Shown here: piece by piece, positions 55,691 to 64,000 of the stretch
Layout: each line of letters opens with the position of its first letter
Numbering within the stretch: the first letter of the stretch is position 1
Assembly: GCA_013791775.1 (NCBI GenBank)
Contig: VMTE01000036.1
Coordinates: 62,001-126,000, forward strand
Direction of reading: 5' to 3'
DNA length: 64,000 bases
Origin: Hyphomonas sp.
GTDB taxonomy: Bacteria; Pseudomonadota; Alphaproteobacteria; Caulobacterales; Hyphomonadaceae
The notes under the pieces: model-generated
Seen by the model: only the letters and a program-made list of their open reading frames with translations
The model's database searches: none
What the model was told of the DNA's origin: nothing
Translations under genes and position numbers: made by a program

Positions 55691-55717
55691 GGGCGGTGCA
55701 GCAGAACCTTCAATTGT

Positions 55718-55735
55718 CTGTCACTGATCTGTCAT
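55718..55735 (+). promoter_or_regulatory. Pho box (PhoB-binding site)
   Basis: CTGTCACTGATCTGTCAT: two direct 7-bp repeats CTGTCAY with a 4-bp spacer and 11-bp period, the exact layout of the PhoB consensus (CTGTCAT-AWAW-CTGTCAY). It ends 81 bp before the TonB receptor start, the usual activating distance. Phosphate-starvation control of the receptor is therefore predicted. Confidence 0.75.
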
Positions 55736-55815
55736 GTAGCGGGACTAAGGGCGAGCCTGAACCGGTGCGGCACGAGGGCGTCCCGGAAGCGGTCGACAAT
55801 GTCGGGGAAGACAAC

Positions 55816-58800
55816 ATGATCAAGAATTTCTTTGCGCGTAGCGCATCCATCGTGGCGATCGCCGCGATCCTGCCGGTTGCGGCGGTACATGCCCAGGTTA
55901 CCTCATCGAGCGTGCGCGGGGTCGTGACCGACTCGGCCGGCCAACCCGTTGCAGGCGCCACGGTCACCATCGTTCACGAGCCGACGGGCACGGTCACCGT
56001 CGCATCGACCGGCCTCAACGGCCAGTACACGTCGCAGAACCTGCGCGTCGGCGGTCCGTTCAGCTTCACCGTCACCGGTGAAGGCGTCATGTCCAGCCGC
56101 GTCGAGAACGTCTACACCAGCCTCGGCGACACGTCGGTCGTCAACATCGTCACCGCCGCGATCGACGACACCGCCCGCCTCGACACGGTTGTCGTGACCG
56201 GTTCCTCGATGGTTGCCCAGGTCGCCACGGGCCCGTCCTCGACCTTCAATCTCCAGACCCTGGAAAATTCGCCGGCAATCAACCGCGACGTCAAGGACAT
56301 CATCCGCCTTGACCCGCGCGTCTACATCGACCCGAACGCTGGCGGCTCCGCCGGTTCGGACGGCGTCCAGTGCGCCGGTGCCAGCACCCGCTTCAACTCG
56401 CTGACCGTTGACGGCGTCCGCCTCAACGACAACTTCGGTCTCAATGCCAACGGCTACCCGACCGAACGTATCCCGTTCTCCTACGACGCCATCGAGCAGG
56501 TCTCGGTCGAACTTGCACCGTTCGATGTCAATTATGGCTCGTTCACCGCCTGTAACATCAACGCCGTCACCAAGACGGGCACGAACGAAATCCACGGTGG
56601 ATTCTTCTACGACTACACCAGCGATTCCCTGATGGGTGACAGCACCGATGGCATCGAGCGTGACCTCGGTGAGTTCGACGAGAAGCGCTACGGCGTGCAT
56701 GTCGGCGCACCGATCATCAAGGACCGCCTGTTCGCTTTCATCGCCTACGAAAAGTTCGAAGGCGCCAACATCTTCGGCCAGACACCGGAAGATGTCGGCC
56801 TGTCCCCGGCACTCTACCAGAGCGTCATCGACACGGCTGTGAACCAGTATGGCTACGTGTCCGGCGGCCTGCCGACCTCGCTTGCGGTTGAAGACGAAAA
56901 GTTCTTCGCCAAGATCGACTGGAACATCACCGACGAACACCGCGCTGCGTTCACCTACACCTACAACGACGGCTTCAACTTCTCGGCTTCGGACGCCAGC
57001 TCGTCGCAGATTGCAGACGGCAACCACTACTACGAGCGGGGCGCGAAGCTCGACTCCTACACAGCCGCCCTGTTCTCTGACTGGACGCCGAACTTCAACA
57101 CCGAGATCCGTGCGTCGTCGCTCAGCCTCGACAACCGGCAGATCCCGGTCGCTGGTCTTGACGGCTTCGGTGAAGTCCAGATCCGCGTCGCCCGCGATCT
57201 CTTCCCGGGCACCACGACTGTCTATCTCGGCGCCGATGATAGCCGTCATTCGAACAAGCTGTCGTACGACCTCGTGAACTACAAGGCCGCCGCCAACTAC
57301 CAGCTTGGCGACCACCTCCTGACCGCCGGTGTCGAACGCGAAGAATTTGAAGTGTTCAACCTTTTCATCCAGCAGTCGCTGGGTGAATGGCGCTTCGCCA
57401 ACCCGGCCGCCTTTGCGGCCGGTAACTACAACTTCTTCAACTACACGAACTCTGCCGGCACCAACAACGTCAACGACGGTGCTGCCGACTTCGGTTACGA
57501 AATCACCACTGGCTACCTCCAGGACACCTGGAACGTAACCGACTATTTCGATGTCACCGCCGGCGTTCGCTACGACTATTACACGACCAGCGACAAGCCG
57601 GCCTTCAACCCGGCTTTCCTCGCACGTTCGGGCTTCCGCAACGACGAGACGCTTGACGGCACGGGCATCGTTCAGCCGCGCATCGGCTTCAACCTTGAAG
57701 TCAACCCGGACATCAAGTTCCACGGCGGCGTCGGCCTCTTCGCGGGCGGCAACCCGAACGTCTGGCTGTCGAACAACTACTCCAACAACGGCGTCGTGCT
57801 GGCAGACTATGTCATCACCTCGGGCAACGTGAACACCGACGTTTATCCGTCGGGCGGCAGTCCGTTCGTCGACGTTCCGCAAACGGCCATCGATTTTGTC
57901 ACCAACGCCTCGGGCGCTGGCAACGTCAACGCCCTCGACCCGGACTTCGAGATCCCGTCCGAGTGGAAGTTTGCGTTCGGCGGCGTGTTCAACATCGACA
58001 CCGGCCTGCCGGTGCTCGGCAACGACCTGCGTGTGCAGGCCGACCTTCTTGCCTCGAAGACGAACGAGTCGGCGGTCGTGGTTCCGCTGGGCTATGTCCA
58101 GTCGGGCGTTGGCCCGGACGGCCGCCCGATCTATCGCGGCACTTCGAACACGAACGACTTCCTGCTGACCAATGCCGAAAACAAAGGCAGCTCGAAAGTT
58201 CTCTCGCTCGCGATCTCGCAAGAGTATGACAACGGCATCGACTGGTCGCTCGGCTACGCTTACACGGACGCCAAGGACACCAACCCGATGACTTCGTCGG
58301 TCGCGTTCTCGAACTTCGCGAACTACTCGACCTTCGACCCGGTCAACATCGTAACCGCGACGACCGACTACGAAATCGCCCACCGCTTCACGATGAAGAT
58401 CGACTACGAGAAAGACTTCGTCGCCGATTACACGACCCGCGTGTCGCTGTTCGGTTCGGCCAACGAAGGTGCGCCTTACAGCTACACCTTCTCGCGCAAC
58501 ACGCTGTTCGAGCCCAACTCGTTCGCCAACAGCCGTCAGCTCGCCTACATCCCGACCGGTGTGAACGATCCGCTGATTGCAGCCACGTCCAACGCGGCAG
58601 CTGTGGCAGCCCTGAACGCTTATATCGCCAGCCACGAAGTGCTCGACGAGTACCGCGGTCAGATCGCACCGCGCAACATCGCCACAGACGACTGGTGGAC
58701 GACGTTCGACCTTCGCTTGTCCCAGGATCTCCCGGGCATCCGCAAGGACGACCGCACCCAAGTCTACGTGGTCATCGAGAACCTCGGCAACCTGCTGAAC

Positions 58801-58980
58801 GACGAATGGGGCATCCAGCGCGAGCACGGCTTCCCGGGCAACGCAGAGCTTTACACCGCCACGATCAACGGCTCCAACCAGTACGTGATCAGCGCATTCA
58901 ACTCCGCCGCCGACAACGACGCGATTATTGTCGATCCGTCGCTGTGGAAAATCCGCTTCGGCCTGAAATACAAGTTCTGA
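55816..58980 (+). CDS. Large Oar-like TonB-dependent receptor with carboxypeptidase-regulatory domain
   Basis: A 1054-residue outer-membrane receptor with a signal peptide (about 1-26), an Ig-like carboxypeptidase regulatory domain (about 30-105, VRGVVTDSAGQPVAGATVTI), a plug region (about 120-260, FNSLTVDGVRLNDNF, SVELAPFDVNYG) and a long barrel ending in LKYKF. There is no STN domain. Such Oar-like receptors import or bind unknown large ligands. The upstream Pho box suggests a phosphorus-containing ligand such as an organophosphate. The ATG at 55816 follows GGGGAAG and begins the signal peptide. A terminator follows. Confidence 0.92.
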   Translation: MIKNFFARSASIVAIAAILPVAAVHAQVTSSSVRGVVTDSAGQPVAGATVTIVHEPTGTVTVASTGLNGQYTSQNLRVGGPFSFTVTGEGVMSSRVENVYTSLGDTSVVNIVTAAIDDTARLDTVVVTGSSMVAQVATGPSSTFNLQTLENSPAINRDVKDIIRLDPRVYIDPNAGGSAGSDGVQCAGASTRFNSLTVDGVRLNDNFGLNANGYPTERIPFSYDAIEQVSVELAPFDVNYGSFTACNINAVTKTGTNEIHGGFFYDYTSDSLMGDSTDGIERDLGEFDEKRYGVHVGAPIIKDRLFAFIAYEKFEGANIFGQTPEDVGLSPALYQSVIDTAVNQYGYVSGGLPTSLAVEDEKFFAKIDWNITDEHRAAFTYTYNDGFNFSASDASSSQIADGNHYYERGAKLDSYTAALFSDWTPNFNTEIRASSLSLDNRQIPVAGLDGFGEVQIRVARDLFPGTTTVYLGADDSRHSNKLSYDLVNYKAAANYQLGDHLLTAGVEREEFEVFNLFIQQSLGEWRFANPAAFAAGNYNFFNYTNSAGTNNVNDGAADFGYEITTGYLQDTWNVTDYFDVTAGVRYDYYTTSDKPAFNPAFLARSGFRNDETLDGTGIVQPRIGFNLEVNPDIKFHGGVGLFAGGNPNVWLSNNYSNNGVVLADYVITSGNVNTDVYPSGGSPFVDVPQTAIDFVTNASGAGNVNALDPDFEIPSEWKFAFGGVFNIDTGLPVLGNDLRVQADLLASKTNESAVVVPLGYVQSGVGPDGRPIYRGTSNTNDFLLTNAENKGSSKVLSLAISQEYDNGIDWSLGYAYTDAKDTNPMTSSVAFSNFANYSTFDPVNIVTATTDYEIAHRFTMKIDYEKDFVADYTTRVSLFGSANEGAPYSYTFSRNTLFEPNSFANSRQLAYIPTGVNDPLIAATSNAAAVAALNAYIASHEVLDEYRGQIAPRNIATDDWWTTFDLRLSQDLPGIRKDDRTQVYVVIENLGNLLNDEWGIQREHGFPGNAELYTATINGSNQYVISAFNSAADNDAIIVDPSLWKIRFGLKYKF

Positions 58981-59012
58981 TCCAACTTCAGGCTCAGAAC
59001 TGAAAATGCAGG

Positions 59013-59038
59013 GGGCGGCCTTTCGGGGCCGCCCTTTT
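59013..59038 (+). terminator. Terminator after the TonB receptor
   Basis: Perfect 8-bp stem GGGCGGCC / GGCCGCCC (59013-59020 and 59027-59034) followed by TTTT (59035-59038). It separates the receptor from aguA. Confidence 0.88.
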
Positions 59039-59073
59039 CCTTTGGGTGAACCTATGGCAAGGCCCGCAGCAAC

Positions 59074-60057
59074 ATGACCGGTCTGAAAATCAACCTCGCG
59101 CCCGAATGGGCCCCCCATGCGGCCCTCTGGGCCGGCTGGCCCCGTCTGGCGGACGAATGGGGCGGAGATCTTGCCCCGGCCCGGGCCGACATAGCCGCCT
59201 TCATCCACGCGGCATCGGCGCATGTGCCGGTCAGGGTCGCCATCGGTTCGGACGAGGCGATGGCCTCGGCGCTGGCAGCTGTCGGCGGCGCGGCCGAACT
59301 GGTGCGCCTGCCGACCGGCGACATCTGGCTGCGCGATACCGGACCCATCGTTACGGGGCAGGGCGCTACCCGTCAGGCGCAGGTCTTCCGCTTCAATGGC
59401 TGGGGTGGCAAATACCTGATGGACGGCGACACCGAGACCGCCGCTGCGGTTGCGGCGCATGAAGGCTTGCCGCCGCGCCTGCACGATCTCGTCCTCGAAG
59501 GCGGCGGCATCGATGTTGACGGGGAAGGCCGGCTGCTGACCACACGCCAGTGCCTGCTCAACGCCAACCGCAACCCGCAGTTCAGCCAGGACCAGATCGA
59601 AGGCCACCTGCGTGCGGCGCTCGGCGTGGAGGACATTCTCTGGCTCGGCGACGGGCTCGCCAACGATCACACCGACGGCCATGTCGACAATATCGCGCGC
59701 TTCATCGCGCCCGGCCATGTGCTCTGCCAGCATCCGGCGAACCCGGACGATCCGAATACGGACGTCCTGGGCGAGATCGAGCGCAGCCTCGTGGCGGCCG
59801 GGCTGATGGTGTCCACCATCCCGTCGCCCGGCTTCGTCCATTTCGGGGACGGCGTGCCCGTGCCGGCCAGCCACATGAACTTCACGATCACCAACGGCGC
59901 TGTCCTCGTGCCGGTCTACGAGGAGCGCTACAGCGCCGTCGCGCTGGCGGAGCTCAAGGCGCTGTTCCCCGGACGTCAGGTGATCGGCCTGCCGGCGCGC
60001 GGCATCCTCGCCGGCGGGGGCAGCTTCCATTGCATGACCCGCGAAATCCCCGCCTGA
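59074..60057 (+). CDS. aguA: Agmatine deiminase
   Basis: A 327-residue peptidyl-arginine-deiminase-family enzyme. C320 (GGGSFHCMTREIP) is the nucleophile, NDHTDGHVDN supplies the catalytic His and Asp, and LEGGGIDVDGEG is the family core. It hydrolyses agmatine to N-carbamoylputrescine and ammonia. The next gene encodes the following step, which strongly supports agmatine as substrate over free arginine. Confidence 0.94.
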   Translation: MTGLKINLAPEWAPHAALWAGWPRLADEWGGDLAPARADIAAFIHAASAHVPVRVAIGSDEAMASALAAVGGAAELVRLPTGDIWLRDTGPIVTGQGATRQAQVFRFNGWGGKYLMDGDTETAAAVAAHEGLPPRLHDLVLEGGGIDVDGEGRLLTTRQCLLNANRNPQFSQDQIEGHLRAALGVEDILWLGDGLANDHTDGHVDNIARFIAPGHVLCQHPANPDDPNTDVLGEIERSLVAAGLMVSTIPSPGFVHFGDGVPVPASHMNFTITNGAVLVPVYEERYSAVALAELKALFPGRQVIGLPARGILAGGGSFHCMTREIPA

Positions 60058-60070
60058 CAGGAGGCTTCCC

Positions 60071-60913
60071 ATGGCCCGCACGCTGACCCTCGCCGCCATC
60101 CAGTTCGCGCCGTCCGATGACGTGCAGGCCAACATCGACCGCGTCGCCGGTTTCGTCCGCGAAGCCGCCGCCAGGGGCGCCGATGTCGTGCTGCCGCCGG
60201 AGCTGTTCTGCGGCGTCTATTTCTGCAAGACGCAGGAAGAGGAACACTTCGCCCGCGCCATGGAATGGCCGGACCACCCCGCCGTGCGCCAGCTCTCGGC
60301 GCTCGCCGCCGAGCTCGGCGTCGTCATCCCCGTCTCGATCTACGAGAAGGAAGGCCCACTCTATTTCAACTCGGTCGTGATGATAGACGCCGACGGCACG
60401 CCCCTCGGCGTCTATCGCAAGAGCCATATTCCGGACGGCCCCGGCTATCAGGAAAAATTCTACTTCCGCCCCGGCGATACCGGTTTCCGCACATGGTCCA
60501 CTCTGAAGGGCCGCCTCGGCGTCGGCATCTGCTGGGACCAGTGGTTCCCCGAATGCGCCCGCGCCATGGCGCTGATGGGCGCGGACGCGCTGCTCTATCC
60601 CACCGCCATCGGCGCCGAGCCCCAGGATGCGGGCCTCGACACCGCCGCGCGCTGGCGCCGCGGCATGCAGGGCCACGCTGTCGCCAACGTCATCCCGGTC
60701 GTCGCGGCCAACCGCGTCGGGGATGAAGGCGGCCAGGTTTTCTACGGCACCAGTTTCATAACCGATGAGACCGGCGAAATCGCCTGTGATTTCGCGCGCA
60801 CGGAAGAAGGTGTCCTGATCGCCACTTTCGATCTCGACAGAATCGGCCAGGCCCGCGCCGCCTGGGGCTTCTTCCGCGACCGGCGGACAGACCTCTACGA
60901 TATCCTGCTTTAA
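60071..60913 (+). CDS. aguB: N-carbamoylputrescine amidase
   Basis: A 280-residue nitrilase-superfamily amidase with the triad E44 (LPPELF), K117 (YRKSH) and C154 (GICWDQWFPE). The motif spacing and HIPDGPGYQEKFYFRPGDTGF match AguB. It converts N-carbamoylputrescine to putrescine, ammonia and CO2. It lies 13 bp after aguA and converges with the amidohydrolase gene, overlapping by 4 bp. Confidence 0.95.
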   Translation: MARTLTLAAIQFAPSDDVQANIDRVAGFVREAAARGADVVLPPELFCGVYFCKTQEEEHFARAMEWPDHPAVRQLSALAAELGVVIPVSIYEKEGPLYFNSVVMIDADGTPLGVYRKSHIPDGPGYQEKFYFRPGDTGFRTWSTLKGRLGVGICWDQWFPECARAMALMGADALLYPTAIGAEPQDAGLDTAARWRRGMQGHAVANVIPVVAANRVGDEGGQVFYGTSFITDETGEIACDFARTEEGVLIATFDLDRIGQARAAWGFFRDRRTDLYDILL

Positions 60914-62655
60914 GGTGCATCCAGCGGCCGGAGTTCTCCGTCCAGCACGACGCCCCATATTCCGATATCGGACCAGGCGGCGCCTGGCATGTCGAGCGGA
61001 TTCGCCTCAAGGATCGTGAAGTCCGCCCGCTTGCCTGGCGCGATGGAACCAATCTCGTTCTCCAGGCCCAATACGCGGGCCGCGTCGAGCGTTACGGCTT
61101 CCAGCGCGTCGTACGGACCCAAGGCATTCCCGGGCTCATAAAATCCGCCTTCGCGAGTGGCGCGGGTGATGTGGGCGCCGGCAGCGCGCAGCGGCTGGGG
61201 CGGTGCCAACGGTGCATCCGAATGCAGAGCGACCACGGCGCCCGCCGTTGACAGGCTGCCGAGCGGCGTGATCCAGCTTGCCCGGGCAGGGCCCAGCGGC
61301 GACGCGTAGGCTGAGGCCATGTAGAACACATAGTGGCTGGCGGCGGATACCATCGCGCCGAGCTTGCCGGCCCGGGCGACCTGTTCGGGCGAAAACAGGC
61401 CTCCATGCTCAATCACAAAGTCTCCGGTGAAGCCGGCTGCCCTGAGGGTGGCTAACGCGTCGAGCGTGGATGTCTGCGCCGCATCACCATTCGAATGTAT
61501 GTGAACAGACAATCCGGCATCGGTGTAAGGCTGCATCGTATTGGCGATCTCGCCTTCCGGAATAACCCAAAGGCCGGGAGTGCCTCGGGATTGTCCGGTA
61601 AGATAGCCGGGCGGCGACAGGCGCATGGTCTGCGAGTAATAGGCCGCATCGGCAAAGAACTTCACGCGTGGCAACACCGGCGCTGCGGCCGGACGAGCCC
61701 CGCCTACCATGTCGAGCACCGCCTGCGGCGCGCCGGCGCCAAATTCCCGCTCCATCGAACGGAATTCCGGAATCAGGTAAAGCCGGAAACCGTCGTCCGC
61801 CAAAGACCAACTGGCCGCGATGGTCTGGTCTTCCAGTGCCAGTCCGAACACGCCGTAGCCGAGGTCCGCCGTGGTGGTCACGCCCGCATTACGCACGATG
61901 TCGAAATACCGCTCGATCCCCGCGCTGAAGCGGACGGGATCGAACAAGACGTCCTTCGCCCGGGCGAACACCACCATCGCGGCGTCTTCATAGATGCGTC
62001 CGGTGAGCGCGCCGTCCGAGTCGAGGTCCACGCCGTGGAAGGTGTCCGCCAGCGCGGGCGTTGCGCCGATCATGTCGAGGGCCGCCGAGTTCAGATAAAA
62101 GTCGTGCCCGGAATAATGCCAGACGATCATCGGCCGGCCGGGCGCGATCGCGTCCAGGGTGTGCCGGTCGAGATCGCCCTGCACCAAATTGTGGAATCCG
62201 TACACCACAACCGGCGAGCCGTCCTGCGGCGCTTCGGCGACGATTTCCGCGAGACGCGCCCGGAAGGCCTCGGGGGAGGGGTAGCCCGCTGTCATGCCTT
62301 CCGGCGTTGCCATCGGCCAAGGCGGCGCAAACGGATGCGCGTAGAGCATGCCGCCCAGCAGCACGTGCATGTGCGGATCGATCAGGCCGGGCAGGATCGT
62401 CTTGCCACGGAAGGTTTCGTCGATGCGCGCGCCGGGATACGCCGCCTGCAAAGCATCAAGGTTGCCCACATCCCGGATCAGCCCGCCTTCCACCGCAACC
62501 GCTTTGGCCGTCACGCCCTCGCCGGTCATCGGGATGACGTCGGCGGCGACAAAGATTGTAACATCGGAGGTCGGCGCGGGCACAGGCGCAGGCGGCGCCG
62601 CGCAAGCCGCAACACATGAAATCGCGGCGGCGAGCCACAGTCGGCATGTCAGCAT
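60910..62655 (-). CDS. Exported amidohydrolase (YtcJ-like) lipoprotein
   Basis: A 581-residue amidohydrolase of the YtcJ/Amidohydro_3 type. The signal peptide has a lipobox VAAC (C18). The metal-binding DPHMHV follows GKTILPGLI, and later KFFADAAYYSQ, HIHSNGDAA, EHGG and LHSDAP supply the remaining ligands. The C-terminal GSIAPGKRADFTILEANPLDM is typical of the family. It hydrolyses an unknown amide or ester in the periplasm. Being convergent with aguB, it need not be part of polyamine metabolism. Confidence 0.88.
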   Translation of the reverse strand: MLTCRLWLAAAISCVAACAAPPAPVPAPTSDVTIFVAADVIPMTGEGVTAKAVAVEGGLIRDVGNLDALQAAYPGARIDETFRGKTILPGLIDPHMHVLLGGMLYAHPFAPPWPMATPEGMTAGYPSPEAFRARLAEIVAEAPQDGSPVVVYGFHNLVQGDLDRHTLDAIAPGRPMIVWHYSGHDFYLNSAALDMIGATPALADTFHGVDLDSDGALTGRIYEDAAMVVFARAKDVLFDPVRFSAGIERYFDIVRNAGVTTTADLGYGVFGLALEDQTIAASWSLADDGFRLYLIPEFRSMEREFGAGAPQAVLDMVGGARPAAAPVLPRVKFFADAAYYSQTMRLSPPGYLTGQSRGTPGLWVIPEGEIANTMQPYTDAGLSVHIHSNGDAAQTSTLDALATLRAAGFTGDFVIEHGGLFSPEQVARAGKLGAMVSAASHYVFYMASAYASPLGPARASWITPLGSLSTAGAVVALHSDAPLAPPQPLRAAGAHITRATREGGFYEPGNALGPYDALEAVTLDAARVLGLENEIGSIAPGKRADFTILEANPLDMPGAAWSDIGIWGVVLDGELRPLDAP

Positions 62656-62732
62656 GATTTCCTCCCCTCGGCCGGATTGGTGTCGACCCTCGTGCGAAAG
62701 CTAGCCCCATGCGCCGCCCGGCGCCAGTGGGA

Positions 62733-64000
62733 CTAAAGCACGCGTCCGGGAGAGAGGTGGCTTGCCGCCGAGACGATGGCGTCCGCATCAATCTGGAAGT
62801 GGCGGTACAGGTCGCGGATCGTGCCGGTCTGACCGAAATGCTCGACGCCGAGCGGCGTCACTGCATGGCCTTTCACCCCGCCGATCCAGGCCAGCGTGGC
62901 CGGGTGGCCATCGGTCACGGTGATCAACTGGCAATGCGGCGGTACGCCGTCCATCAGCCGTTCGATCTGGCTCTTGGCATTGCGCTGCCCGCGCGCGCGG
63001 GCCCGCCGCGCGGCCGTCCATCCTGAGTTCAGTCTGTCTGCGGAGGTTACCGCCAGCACACCGATATCACGCCGGCCCTCGCCGATGCGTGCTGCGGCCT
63101 TGATCGCTTCCGGTGCGATCACGCCCTGATAGGCAATCACGACTTCGGCATTCGGGCCCGGTTGGCGCAGCCAGTAGCCGCCGTCGATCACGCCTTGCCG
63201 GAAGGCGGCGTCGTCGCGCTTCCAGACGCGCACCTGTTCCAGCGGCCGGGTCGAAAGGCGCAGATAAACCGAGCCGCCGGTCTCGTCGCGAAGCCAGGTG
63301 CGCTCGTCGGGGTCGCCCTCGCCATTGCGCTGCAGATAGTCGAAACTCCAGTCCATGATGATCGACAATTCATCGAGGAACGCGGGCTCGAACGAGACGA
63401 GCCCGTCCTGGCTCATACCGATCAGTTGCGCGCCGATCGACTGGTGCGCGCCGCCCTCGGGCGCCAGCGTCACGCCGCTGGGCGTGCCTGCAATGATGAA
63501 GCGCGCGTCCTGGTAGCAGGCATAGTTCAGCGCATCGAGGCCGCGCGCGATGAATGGGTCATACACCGTGCCGATGGGGATCAGCCGCTCGCCGAACAGC
63601 GAATGCGACAGGCCAGCCGCGCCGAGCAGCAGGAACAGGTTCATCTCCGCGATGCCGAGCTCGATATGCTGGCCCTCCGGCGAGAAGCTCCACTTCTGCG
63701 CCGAGGGAATCTTCTCGTCCCGGAACGTGTCCGCCACCTTCTCCCGCGCGAACAGGCCGCGCCGGTTCACCCAGGCCCCGAGATTGGTCGAGACTGTCAC
63801 GTCCGGCGAGGTCGTCAGGATACGGCGGGAAAGCTCCGTATCGGTCTTGGCGTGGGCATCAAGGATCTTGCCGAAGCCCGCCTGCGTCGAGAGCATCTCG
63901 TCGTCGAGGAAGACCGGGCCAGGGGAGGCCACCGCCGGCGATGCGTAACGCCGCGGCCCCGCCGCGAAGAAGGGCACGTTGCGCAGGAAAGAGCGCATGG
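62733..64000 (-). CDS. Transketolase / homodimeric-type 2-oxoacid dehydrogenase E1, C-terminal part (partial)
   Basis: The visible 421 residues cover the pyrimidine-binding domain (SFSPEGQHIELGIAEMNLFLLLGAAG, with the catalytic Glu of thiamine enzymes) and the transketolase C-terminal domain (VVIAYQGVIAPEAIKAA, HPATLAWIGGVKGHAVTPLGVEHFGQTG). The pattern is closest to AceE-like/transketolase proteins of about 800 residues, so the thiamine-diphosphate-binding N-terminal half should lie beyond the right edge. Whether it acts on pyruvate or sugar phosphates cannot be decided here. Confidence 0.85.
   Translation of the reverse strand, partial: MRSFLRNVPFFAAGPRRYASPAVASPGPVFLDDEMLSTQAGFGKILDAHAKTDTELSRRILTTSPDVTVSTNLGAWVNRRGLFAREKVADTFRDEKIPSAQKWSFSPEGQHIELGIAEMNLFLLLGAAGLSHSLFGERLIPIGTVYDPFIARGLDALNYACYQDARFIIAGTPSGVTLAPEGGAHQSIGAQLIGMSQDGLVSFEPAFLDELSIIMDWSFDYLQRNGEGDPDERTWLRDETGGSVYLRLSTRPLEQVRVWKRDDAAFRQGVIDGGYWLRQPGPNAEVVIAYQGVIAPEAIKAAARIGEGRRDIGVLAVTSADRLNSGWTAARRARARGQRNAKSQIERLMDGVPPHCQLITVTDGHPATLAWIGGVKGHAVTPLGVEHFGQTGTIRDLYRHFQIDADAIVSAASHLSPGRVL

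Noticed and set aside
55903-60135. A 4.2-kb uninterrupted minus-strand frame opposite the TonB receptor, aguA and the start of aguB
   Set aside because: Its product is a repetitive Val/Arg/Asp/Gly-rich sequence with no recognisable domain. It is antisense to three well-identified proteins and reflects strong third-position GC bias, which removes stop codons on the opposite strand.
1-64000. tRNA, rRNA, CRISPR arrays, riboswitches and phage genes
   Set aside because: I inspected the intergenic stretches by eye and found no cloverleaf, repeat-spacer array or recognised aptamer. A covariance-model scan would be needed to exclude small RNAs.

Overview
The window is 64 kb of dense, high-GC chromosome from an alphaproteobacterium, most likely of the Caulobacterales/Hyphomonadaceae type. 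That placement is an inference from three things: a Caulobacter-style pilA-cpaABCDEF-tadB-tadC pilus locus, a division and cell-wall (dcw) cluster of alphaproteobacterial order, and several TonB-dependent receptors. I saw no rRNA, tRNA, CRISPR array or transposase gene.

Layout. 1-1632: end of an unknown gene, an MFS permease and a 285-bp element bounded by perfect 25-bp inverted repeats. 1633-3924: a peroxide-defence unit, with oxyR divergent from ahpC and ahpD. 3925-17257: the dcw operon mraZ-rsmH-ftsL-ftsI-murE-murF-mraY-murD-ftsW-murG-(small membrane protein)-murC. Most junctions overlap by a few bases. The operon is preceded by three 10-bp-phased TGGGN boxes that match the known MraZ operator. 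It stops after murC, so murB, ddl and ftsQAZ are elsewhere. 17254-19656: a lipoprotein with a phospholipase A2-like motif and an MFS permease of the UMF1 type. 19685-30786: the Tad pilus locus, with two TadE-like pseudopilins and a stand-alone secretin N-domain protein on the minus strand and pilA to tadC on the plus strand. 30839-32347: an ALDH7-type semialdehyde dehydrogenase.

32608-41748 is the most unusual part. A tight minus-strand operon encodes a 'thermostable hemolysin'-family GNAT-like protein, an acyl-adenylate-forming enzyme, a haem-oxygenase-like diiron protein, a short-chain dehydrogenase, a TPR protein and an MlaC-like lipid-binding protein. It is divergent from an ECF sigma factor, a FecR anti-sigma factor and a TonB receptor with an STN signalling domain. 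An AT-rich dyad lies between the two arms. I read this as an uncharacterised lipid-derived metabolite pathway wired to a cell-surface signalling receptor. Parts of it are visibly less GC-rich than the flanks.

41951-53974: TPR proteins (one a TadD candidate), an M17 aminopeptidase, an NAD-dependent epimerase-like protein, the alpha-2-macroglobulin/PBP1C pair, and an exported MsrA. 53996-64000: a GT39-type glycosyltransferase, a large Oar-like TonB receptor preceded by a textbook Pho box, the agmatine-to-putrescine genes aguA-aguB, an exported amidohydrolase, and a transketolase/E1-type enzyme cut by the window edge.
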